5,303 nucleotides of DNA from Lachnospiraceae bacterium (GTDB lineage: Bacteria > Bacillota > Clostridia > Lachnospirales > Lachnospiraceae): positions 1 to 5,303 of the forward strand of contig JAFUXY010000306.1 of NCBI GenBank assembly GCA_017477005.1, given 5' to 3'. The first letter of the stretch is position 1. Each line of letters opens with the position of its first letter. Under the pieces are notes generated by a model. That model saw nothing but the letters and a program-made list of their open reading frames with translations. It had not been told where the DNA came from and ran no database searches. Position numbers and translations under genes: made by a program. Shown here one piece after another: positions 1-4,796 of this stretch.

Positions 1-375
1 CACAATGGCCTGCTCAAAGATCCCGCGTACCGCTTTTCGAAACCGCTTGCGCGTCCACGCTTCTTCCGTCTCTTCTCTCAGATGATCGCCATCCTCGTTC
101 AACGCCTCAAAAGACGCGACACGAAGCATCCCGTCCAAGTGCAGGATGAACCGCGGCCGAAAATAGAATTCAATCGTAATCTCACCCGGCTGTCTGGCCA
201 CAGGCTCCTTCAACGCGGCAGACAAGGCTGCTTTTCGATCACGGATCGTACTCGTATCCAGCGCCCCCGATCCATCTTCTTTTCCAGAAGAGGCGCTTCC
301 TATGGTACAGCCAACGCAGAACAAGCCTAGAAACAGGAAGAGCAGACCACACCGCCAGCGACTCGAACCGATCAT
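1..375 (-). CDS. Probable lipoprotein, unrecognised family, 3' end outside window
   Basis: An open frame of 125 codons starts at ATG 375-373 and is still open at base 1, so the C-terminus is missing. The N-terminus looks like a lipoprotein signal peptide: basic start (MIGSSRWR), a Leu/Phe-rich core, then a Cys at residue 23 preceded by F-C-V-G, an imperfect lipobox because position -3 is Cys rather than Leu. After it comes a Gly/Ser/Asp-rich tether (about residues 24-43) and a soluble domain with a beta-like stretch (EITIEFYFRPRFILHLDG, about 65-82) and a charged helix (about 95-125). The ATG shares one base with the stop of the upstream HAD gene (TGATG), so translation is probably coupled. 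It would sit on the outer face of the membrane, anchored by the lipidated Cys. I do not recognise the domain and assign no function. That the frame is real is supported by the signal peptide and the coupled start; the opposite-strand frame here looks like a shadow. Confidence 0.72.
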   Translation of the reverse strand, partial: MIGSSRWRCGLLFLFLGLFCVGCTIGSASSGKEDGSGALDTSTIRDRKAALSAALKEPVARQPGEITIEFYFRPRFILHLDGMLRVASFEALNEDGDHLREETEEAWTRKRFRKAVRGIFEQAIV

Positions 376-1163
376 CACTCAACCAGCCCCAGTTTTTGAC
401 AAGCATGGTAGATACCGTCCTCATGCAGATCGTCTGTGATAATCCCCGCCGATTGCTTTGCAACCTTGGATCCATTGCCCATCACCACCGAAAAACCAGC
501 CGCGCGCAGCATGGCAAGATCATTGGCGCTGTCTCCAAACGCAATTGTATCCGAAATATCCACACCAAAATGGTCGCAGATCCTCTGTATGGCAATGCCC
601 TTGTTGAAACCCGCAGGAACCATCTCCACCACCTCGGGATTGTGGATCATGAACTCAAACTCTCCGTCCAACGCACGCATACAGCCTTCATGCTCATTTG
701 GCTCGGTTGCGCACGAGAGCTTTGAGACCTCCCAATCGCCCCAGTGCTCATCGATATCCAGCAAATTTTCGCCCATTTCCCGCTTCAATTTTTGCCCGAA
801 GGATTCGCCCTGGAAATCCTCGTCTTTCATATACAGGAACTCCCGTCCCTCCAGAATCGGACGAAACCGAAACGAACGCAGCGTCTCTATGACCCTGGCC
901 AGATAGTCGTTTTCAAGCCTGTGATAATACACGACCTGTCCGTCGTACTCAAAACAGGTACCGCAGCCGGAAACAATCCCGTCGAATCCAATGCCTAAAA
1001 GCTCCTCTGACTGAATAAACGCCTTCGTCCGCCCGGAATTGATGAACGCCATATGCCCGTTTTCCCTGGCCTTGCGAACTGCAAAAACTGTACTCTCCGG
1101 TATCACGCTTTTGTCATCCCATAGTGTACCGTCTATGTCAAAAAATAATAATTTTCTACCCAT
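375..1163 (-). CDS. HAD-superfamily (Cof-like, type IIB) phosphatase
   Basis: This 262-residue protein has all four HAD motifs. Motif I is DIDGT at 9-13 (nucleophile D9, acid/base D11), motif II is NSGRT at 42-46 (S43), motif III is the Lys of NKGIAI (K188), and motif IV is GDSANDLAML (D211, N214/D215 binding Mg2+). The large insertion between motifs II and III (about 85-180) is the C2-type cap of Cof/YidA-like sugar-phosphate and nucleotide phosphatases. Length is normal for the family. The expected activity is Mg2+-dependent hydrolysis of a small cytoplasmic phosphate ester; the substrate cannot be read from sequence. ATG 1163 is the only start that keeps motif I, yet no Shine-Dalgarno site lies close upstream; a -10 box is only 8 nt away, so the mRNA may be nearly leaderless. 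The stop overlaps the start of the lipoprotein gene. The gene is probably not functionally tied to the pilus genes upstream. Confidence 0.93.
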   Translation of the reverse strand: MGRKLLFFDIDGTLWDDKSVIPESTVFAVRKARENGHMAFINSGRTKAFIQSEELLGIGFDGIVSGCGTCFEYDGQVVYYHRLENDYLARVIETLRSFRFRPILEGREFLYMKDEDFQGESFGQKLKREMGENLLDIDEHWGDWEVSKLSCATEPNEHEGCMRALDGEFEFMIHNPEVVEMVPAGFNKGIAIQRICDHFGVDISDTIAFGDSANDLAMLRAAGFSVVMGNGSKVAKQSAGIITDDLHEDGIYHACQKLGLVE

Positions 1164-1171
1164 AGCGTTGT

Positions 1172-1180
1172 ATTATAGCA
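1172..1180 (-). promoter_or_regulatory. Extended -10 promoter for the HAD gene
   Basis: The minus strand reads TGCTATAAT: a perfect TATAAT (1177-1172) with the upstream TGn of an extended -10. At a 17-nt spacing the -35 position reads TAGGAA, which is poor, as extended -10 promoters tolerate. The usual start offset puts +1 near 1165, about two bases before the ATG at 1163. This separates the HAD-lipoprotein pair from the pilus operon. No convincing terminator lies in the 69-nt gap, so read-through from the pilus genes is also possible. Confidence 0.65.
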
Positions 1181-1232
1181 CACCTTTTCTCCAATTCCTA
1201 GAAAAATATTAGGCAAAAAGCAGATTTTTCAC

Positions 1233-2444
1233 TCAGACCATACGATATTCCACGTCCGCAAAGCATACCTTGTCCATGTAGCAAAGTTTTCTCGGCTCCT
1301 TGATATTGACTGTCTCTCCATTGACAAACGTGCCATTGGTCGAATTCAAATCTTCAATATAGTAATCCTCCCCCTCCCTCCATATTCTTGCATGGTGGCG
1401 GCTGACAGCCGCAGAATGCAGCAGCACATCATTTTTCTCGTCCCGACTGCCGACCCGGTATTCCTTCTTGTCCAGCACATAATCGTTTTCATTTCCATCC
1501 CCTTCATAGACCAGCCGTCCAAAGCAGCTTTCGGCCTTGTCCGCAAGCAGCACCGTAGGCGTGCTCAGATTGTCTTCCGGATGGTAGATCAGATCTTCTT
1601 CTAAGTCTTTGGGCGGAAAAACCTCTTCCTTTTTCTTTCGGAACCGGTCAAACCATTTTCCAGGGCCGTTTTTTATCCTTCGACGGATTTTCACAATCCA
1701 AGATTCCTTTTCGTCTTCTGAAAACCCGGATTCCTCCGGTGCATACATATCCAGCAACGCCCTGTCTCCATGAAAAATATCGGACGCGTAATCTTCCTGG
1801 TACTCTGTCCTGCCTTGCGATGCGTAATCTCCGGGAGGATCCTCTTGTTCTGGAGAATTCACGGAAAAACCCCTACTCGCCTCTTCCGGCCTCATCGCGT
1901 CGTGTAATTCTTCCTTTAACTCATCCAACGAAAACGCTCCCTCGTTCAACGTCTGATACCCTCCGTAGACAATCTGTACCATTCTCTCATCCTCCTGATC
2001 GATCATAGGCATCAAATATTCATACAGAGAGAGAAGCGAGTCCTCCATCTTTCGATCCTCGTCCGGCGAAAAACAAAGCTGTACCTGCCTGTGACTTTCG
2101 TGCCCGCTAAGATACAACGTATCCTGCCTCAACAGGATATGGCTGTCAGCGATCAGATATTCATCCAGCGTTTGATATGCTTCAATCACGCCCAACAAGA
2201 TCTCACAAAGCCTGCGGCAATCCAATCCCTCCTGCTCCATAATATGCTGCATACTCTTCTTTCCTGTAATATCATACCAAAGCTGTCGTTTTCCTTCTTC
2301 CCAAAGCGTGAAAAAGGGCAGCAGCACCGGGATCTCGTTGTTTTTCAGCATCTCCTCTTCAAAAGCACTGACTTCCTCTCGCTGAGACAGGATCATATAA
2401 CTTGCTCCGGCATTTCGCCGATATGTGATCTTGTTTTCTTCCAT
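1233..2444 (-). CDS. DUF6382 and FHA domain protein of the Tad pilus locus
   Basis: A 403-residue cytoplasmic protein. Residues about 1-180 resemble DUF6382 (N-terminal MEENKITYRRNAGASYMIL, then LWYDITGKKS near 55-64). An acidic, low-complexity linker follows (about 185-248), then a very basic stretch (IRRRIKNGPGKWFDRFRKKK, 253-272) with no convincing membrane segment. A C-terminal FHA domain covers about 325-403 with canonical phosphothreonine-binding elements: GSR (332-334), SRHHA (348-352) and NSTNGT (367-372). FHA domains bind phosphothreonine peptides, so the protein probably links Ser/Thr kinase signalling to the pilus machinery; this role is inferred from family and position. A TPT sequence at about 295-297, just before the FHA domain, could be an intramolecular phospho-ligand. 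I start at ATG 2444, one base after the preceding stop, with GGGA 7 nt upstream. A start at 2519 would add 25 residues encoded in another frame of the preceding gene and is unlikely. Confidence 0.9.
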   Translation of the reverse strand: MEENKITYRRNAGASYMILSQREEVSAFEEEMLKNNEIPVLLPFFTLWEEGKRQLWYDITGKKSMQHIMEQEGLDCRRLCEILLGVIEAYQTLDEYLIADSHILLRQDTLYLSGHESHRQVQLCFSPDEDRKMEDSLLSLYEYLMPMIDQEDERMVQIVYGGYQTLNEGAFSLDELKEELHDAMRPEEASRGFSVNSPEQEDPPGDYASQGRTEYQEDYASDIFHGDRALLDMYAPEESGFSEDEKESWIVKIRRRIKNGPGKWFDRFRKKKEEVFPPKDLEEDLIYHPEDNLSTPTVLLADKAESCFGRLVYEGDGNENDYVLDKKEYRVGSRDEKNDVLLHSAAVSRHHARIWREGEDYYIEDLNSTNGTFVNGETVNIKEPRKLCYMDKVCFADVEYRMV

Positions 2445-2445
2445 C

Positions 2446-2667
2446 TTACTTTCCCATTCCCTCCAACGCATCCTTTCCCATCTGCAGAAGTCGAAAGGTC
2501 TGCAGCGCCTTCCAATCATCCGGTCCGGTGTTTTCTACAAAGGAAAAAGCGTCTCTATAGAGCGCAAACGATACTCCCATCATCCCATAAATCACCAACA
2601 ACGCAATTCCAAACACCCAGGCTGCCTCCACCGTCAGAGAGGCACGCAAGCTGCCACCCCTGGTCAT
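2446..2667 (-). CDS. Short TadE-like pseudopilin
   Basis: A 73-residue protein with a short basic leader (MTRGGSLRA), the motif S-L-T-V-E-A-A (10-16), a single membrane helix (about 17-35) and a short polar tail. The leader and motif closely match the larger TadE-like protein at this locus (R/K-A-S-x-T-V-E-A), with a Glu at +5 of the predicted A|S cleavage site, as expected for prepilin-peptidase substrates. After cleavage it would be a roughly 64-residue membrane-anchored minor pilin or assembly factor. The ATG overlaps the peptidase stop (ATGA, 4 nt) and has a strong GGGAGG 6 nt upstream. The same frame is open further upstream to 2835, but that part lies inside the peptidase gene and lacks homology-like character. 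The small size is typical of minor TadE-like genes in these operons. The assignment rests on the leader motif and context. Confidence 0.85.
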   Translation of the reverse strand: MTRGGSLRASLTVEAAWVFGIALLVIYGMMGVSFALYRDAFSFVENTGPDDWKALQTFRLLQMGKDALEGMGK

Positions 2668-3098
2668 GAAAGACCTCCCATATGCTGCATCGACAGATAC
2701 ATCACAAATCCAATAAAAATACAGGGGATGAACGGGAGCTCGAAATGCCGCTCCTTGTGAAAGAAAACCATCGCCATGCCGCCCGCTACAGCCGCCAACA
2801 GAGATGCAATCCACAAGAGGATCAGATTGTCCCAAAATCCCAGAAAGATACCGGTCACAGCCAAGAGCAACGCGTCTCCCTTTCCGATTTTCTCATGGGA
2901 AATCACACTGACCACGTAGAGACACAGACCTATACAAATCCCACCCAGCAAATTCCAGATAGAAATCCGCCCATACCACAGGTGAAAGACCAGGCCCACA
3001 ATCGCTGAAAGCACCAGTGGCACCAATCCTATCTGCCGCTCCTTCATATCCCTGAAACTGAAATATCCCAAAATTCCAAACAAACCCAACATTTCCAT
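2664..3098 (-). CDS. tadV: A24 family prepilin peptidase (TadV/CpaA type)
   Basis: A 144-residue polytopic membrane protein, the compact form of type IV prepilin peptidase that lacks the N-methyltransferase domain. The two catalytic aspartates of the A24 family are visible: D17 in FSFRDMKERQI and D75 in the signature GKGD (72-75). About five hydrophobic segments surround them (roughly 4-15, 25-42, 47-66, 78-95 and 97-110), with another near the C-terminus (PFIPCIFIGFVMYL). It should cleave the leaders of the Flp pilin and TadE-like proteins at the cytoplasmic membrane face. I choose ATG 3098 because GGGGGA lies 7 nt upstream and the gene then starts 16 nt after the tadE stop; an upstream ATG at 3140 would overlap tadE by 26 nt and lacks such a site. 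The last bases overlap the next gene by 4 nt. Its position between two putative substrates supports the assignment. Confidence 0.92.
   Translation of the reverse strand: MEMLGLFGILGYFSFRDMKERQIGLVPLVLSAIVGLVFHLWYGRISIWNLLGGICIGLCLYVVSVISHEKIGKGDALLLAVTGIFLGFWDNLILLWIASLLAAVAGGMAMVFFHKERHFELPFIPCIFIGFVMYLSMQHMGGLS
2674..2679 (-). promoter_or_regulatory. Shine-Dalgarno site setting the start of the short TadE-like gene
   Basis: GGGAGG on the minus strand, 6 nt before ATG 2667, inside the last codons of the peptidase gene. It decides for the 73-residue product over the longer open frame reaching 2835. Confidence 0.8.
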
Positions 3099-3105
3099 CG
3101 CTTTA

Positions 3106-3111
3106 TCCCCC
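3106..3111 (-). promoter_or_regulatory. Shine-Dalgarno site setting the peptidase start
   Basis: GGGGGA on the minus strand, just after the tadE stop (3115) and 7 nt before ATG 3098. It favours a 144-residue peptidase over the 158-residue reading from 3140. Confidence 0.65.
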
Positions 3112-3114
3112 ATT

Positions 3115-4122
3115 TTACTTTGCGCATTTTGAGCAGGCATGATAGCCGCTCTGCTTCGCCTTCTCCTCTGTCGTCACGCGGATTGTCCGTTTCAATCCAC
3201 TGCATCCCAATTTCGTATGATAATTTTCTCCATAACTGGTAATATACACCGTCCCCGCATATCCCCGGCACAGTGGACAGGGATAATACTTGTGTCCGCT
3301 CTGGTTTCGCTCCGCCTCAACCGCCGCCAAAGATACCGGCCGAATCGAAGGATTCAAATAACTGCATGAAGCGTCTTTGTGATAGGCTGACCCGGTTTCC
3401 GTAACATAAACGCAGTCACTTGCGTCTTCCGCTTCCTCTCCTTCTTTCGGGTCAAACCCTACCCACCGATGCGCTTTCGCACGCTGAGAAACAGCAACCG
3501 ATCGGATCCCGAAAAAAGAAACCGGCAGCGGCACCTTGTACGACACCACCAGATCCACATCTTTTTCATCGACCTTGCTTTGTGAAAAATCAAACCCGAC
3601 AATTCCAAAATGAACCACAGAAACCGGCGTTTTATGCATCAAAATCCGAATTTTTGCCAAATCCACCGCCACTGTTTTCCATTTTTCATCACTCTGCGAC
3701 TCTAACGCTGCAGAATCTTCTTCCTTTGATCCTTCCTTTTCCCTAGCCTCCTTTTCCGCGTTAGACAAGCTGCCGCTCGCTACCGCTACTTCTCTGGCTG
3801 TCTCGTTGAGCGCCACCGCAACACCCCACTCTACAGTCAAAATTCGAAAAAAGAGCAGCACACAGGCGCATAAAAAGACGAAAATGGGCAGCGTCATCGA
3901 AGCTTCCACAGTGTAGCTTGCCTTGCGCCAAAGAAACCATTTTTTATGGGTTGCAGAAGGATGCCTCCTCGAAATAGAACAAACAGCCGCCACTACTGTT
4001 TTGAAAAGATTTGCCTGCAAGAAAAGAATTTTATGAAATTGATTTAGAATTTGTTTATTAAGCACCCAATTCGTTTTCAAAAGAGGCATCCTTCCACAAC
4101 CCATTAATGTTATTTCACGCAA
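3115..4122 (-). CDS. tadE: TadE-like pseudopilin with element-encoded leader and two Cys/His modules
   Basis: A 335-residue reading starting at TTG 4122, with GGAG 7 nt upstream. Residues 1-6 (MREITL) are followed by 53 residues encoded entirely by an inverted-repeat-bounded segment (3946-4104), then KKWFLWRKA, the TadE motif SYTVEAS (69-75, Glu73 at +5 of a predicted A|S cleavage) and one membrane helix (about 77-95). Next come the conserved-looking NETAREVAVA, an acidic linker (about 115-145) and an extracytoplasmic domain. The C-terminus holds two similar modules (about 237-289 and 290-335), each V-Y-[VI]-T, then Y-H-x4-C and a closing C-x2-C: H248, C253, C282, C285 and H302, C307, C330, C333. 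This suggests metal binding or disulfides. Without the 53 residues the leader would be about 15 residues, normal for the family. It is the likely substrate of the peptidase encoded immediately downstream. Expression may depend on the orientation of the inserted segment. Confidence 0.88.
   Translation of the reverse strand: MREITLMGCGRMPLLKTNWVLNKQILNQFHKILFLQANLFKTVVAAVCSISRRHPSATHKKWFLWRKASYTVEASMTLPIFVFLCACVLLFFRILTVEWGVAVALNETAREVAVASGSLSNAEKEAREKEGSKEEDSAALESQSDEKWKTVAVDLAKIRILMHKTPVSVVHFGIVGFDFSQSKVDEKDVDLVVSYKVPLPVSFFGIRSVAVSQRAKAHRWVGFDPKEGEEAEDASDCVYVTETGSAYHKDASCSYLNPSIRPVSLAAVEAERNQSGHKYYPCPLCRGYAGTVYITSYGENYHTKLGCSGLKRTIRVTTEEKAKQSGYHACSKCAK
3946..3967 (+). repeat. Inverted repeat, left arm (22 nt)
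   Basis: It begins ATGGGTTG and ends GAAGGATGCCTC, with CA between. It matches the reverse complement of 4083-4104 at 20 of 22 positions; only the central dinucleotide (CA here, TG in the other arm) differs. Both arms lie inside tadE. Confidence 0.93.
4083..4104 (-). repeat. Inverted repeat, right arm (22 nt)
   Basis: Read on the minus strand it begins ATGGGTTG and ends GAAGGATGCCTC, with TG between. It is the partner of 3946-3967 and encodes MGCGRMP of the tadE leader in the present orientation. Confidence 0.93.
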
Positions 4123-4129
4123 CTATTGT

Positions 4130-4133
4130 CTCC
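4130..4133 (-). promoter_or_regulatory. Shine-Dalgarno site of tadE, within a small palindrome
   Basis: GGAG on the minus strand, 7 nt before TTG 4122, supports that non-ATG start outside the inserted segment. It forms one arm of the 11-nt palindrome at 4130-4140 (CTCC, AGT, GGAG in the mRNA), so the site could be held in a short hairpin. The 35-nt gap to the upstream stop holds nothing else I can identify. Confidence 0.6.
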
Positions 4134-4157
4134 ACTGGAGGGGCCAAATAGTTACTT

Positions 4158-4796
4158 TTACTCCAAATACGACATCTCCGCTTTTTGTAAAAAGGTGTAC
4201 GCGTCCGGCGGCTGCGCGATCGTCACCATACTTCCAAAGGTAGGCGCGCCCGAAAAGGGAAGCTCCGCTGACGCGCAGTACAGAACCGAATCCATTCGTA
4301 TATTCCGATAGTCCGGATAAAGCCGCAGTTCATTCTCGATCAGATCCAACGCTCGAAGCCCGGCATTTTTTTCCGAAACCATCGTCAACATGGCACACAA
4401 GCATCCCTGATAATCCATCCCGGATGCGCTCGTCTTCGCCTTTGCTTCCACCTTCAAACAAGCCGGAAGCGACAATATACCGCTCGTCCATTCCGCCGAC
4501 GTTTTGATGATCGGGATTTTTCCCCCGCTAAGCAGTGTACGCACATCCATAACACTTTCGATATACACCCATGCCGCTATGATTCCTTGCTGTAATACCG
4601 GCGCAATTTCGGGATTCATCACAGCGAAAGACAAGGCTACCGCCACCGCCCTCGCTTCCATTTTCTTGGTTTCATCTTTCTCAAATGAAACCAAATTCAT
4701 AGCGCCCCGATAAATCAGCAGCTTTTCTACGGTCTTTTCCAGATTCTTCTCGTCGCTGTCATATTTTCCAATGATATATTCCAACTCATACTGCAT
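4158..4796 (-). CDS. DUF5702 pilus-assembly protein, C-terminal part (separated by frameshift)
   Basis: This frame carries the conserved C-terminal part of DUF5702 proteins: MQYELEYIIGKYDSDEKNL, a helix with WVYIESVMDVRTLLSGG, then IPIIKTSAEW, GMDYQGCLCAML and a late ALDLIENELRL. These match the pattern I know from Tad-locus DUF5702 proteins of Clostridia. The frame is open up to about 4832 but family-like sequence begins only just after the A8 tract, in the +1 frame relative to the upstream fragment, so the two parts were one gene. ATG 4796 is the best internal start; it lies 10 nt before the stop of the upstream frame, so weak re-initiation is conceivable, but its Shine-Dalgarno site (AGGG touching the ATG) is poor. 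DUF5702 proteins are thought to be exported pilus-assembly components anchored by an N-terminal helix. Separated from that anchor, this part would probably be non-functional. Confidence 0.8.
   Translation of the reverse strand: MQYELEYIIGKYDSDEKNLEKTVEKLLIYRGAMNLVSFEKDETKKMEARAVAVALSFAVMNPEIAPVLQQGIIAAWVYIESVMDVRTLLSGGKIPIIKTSAEWTSGILSLPACLKVEAKAKTSASGMDYQGCLCAMLTMVSEKNAGLRALDLIENELRLYPDYRNIRMDSVLYCASAELPFSGAPTFGSMVTIAQPPDAYTFLQKAEMSYLE

Larger units (their letters stand above)
3946..4104. mobile_element. 159-bp inverted-repeat-bounded segment inside tadE (MITE-like or invertible)
   Basis: The segment has two 22-nt arms (20/22 inverted match) and a 115-bp spacer, about 31% GC by hand count and visibly more A+T-rich than the flanks. 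It carries no transposase or recombinase. Its length is 53 codons exactly and the tadE frame crosses it without a stop. Joining the bases just outside the arms restores a compact TadE leader in frame (MREITL followed by KKWFLWRKA). Flipping the spacer gives an in-frame TAG at the codon after TTG-ATT. No clear target duplication is present: a TAA occurs at both edges if the outermost base is excluded, but that model would leave the ancestor out of frame. Whether it is an inserted non-autonomous element or an invertible switch cannot be decided from one sequence. Confidence 0.7.

Noticed and set aside
82..330. A plus-strand open frame of 82 codons
   Set aside because: It lies opposite the lipoprotein frame, which has a signal peptide and a coupled start; the plus-strand translation is basic and featureless.
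1215..1229. AAAAAGCAGATTTTT as a transcription terminator after the FHA gene
   Set aside because: The stem is only five A-T pairs with no GC and no proper U-tract after a stable hairpin, so I do not call it a terminator.
2445..2519. Upstream extension of the FHA protein to 2519
   Set aside because: It overlaps the short TadE-like gene, has a Trp/Arg-rich non-family sequence, and ATG 2444 directly follows the preceding stop.
2091..2669. A 192-codon plus-strand open frame
   Set aside because: It is antisense to the DUF6382-FHA, short TadE-like and peptidase genes, has no domain-like character and is Pro/Ser/His-rich, as expected for the complement of real coding sequence.
2668..2835. Upstream extension of the short TadE-like frame to an ATG at 2835
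   Set aside because: The added 56 residues lie wholly inside the peptidase gene in another frame, and a strong GGGAGG precedes the ATG at 2667.
3968..4082. An outward promoter within the spacer of the element
   Set aside because: TTGAAA and TTGGGT-like boxes exist, but no partner -10 at a good spacing matches TATAAT convincingly on either strand.
3944..4106. TAA target-site duplication flanking the element
   Set aside because: TAA occurs at both edges, but in an A+T-rich context three bases are weak evidence, and removing the element plus one TAA would leave tadE out of frame, whereas removing exactly 159 bp does not.
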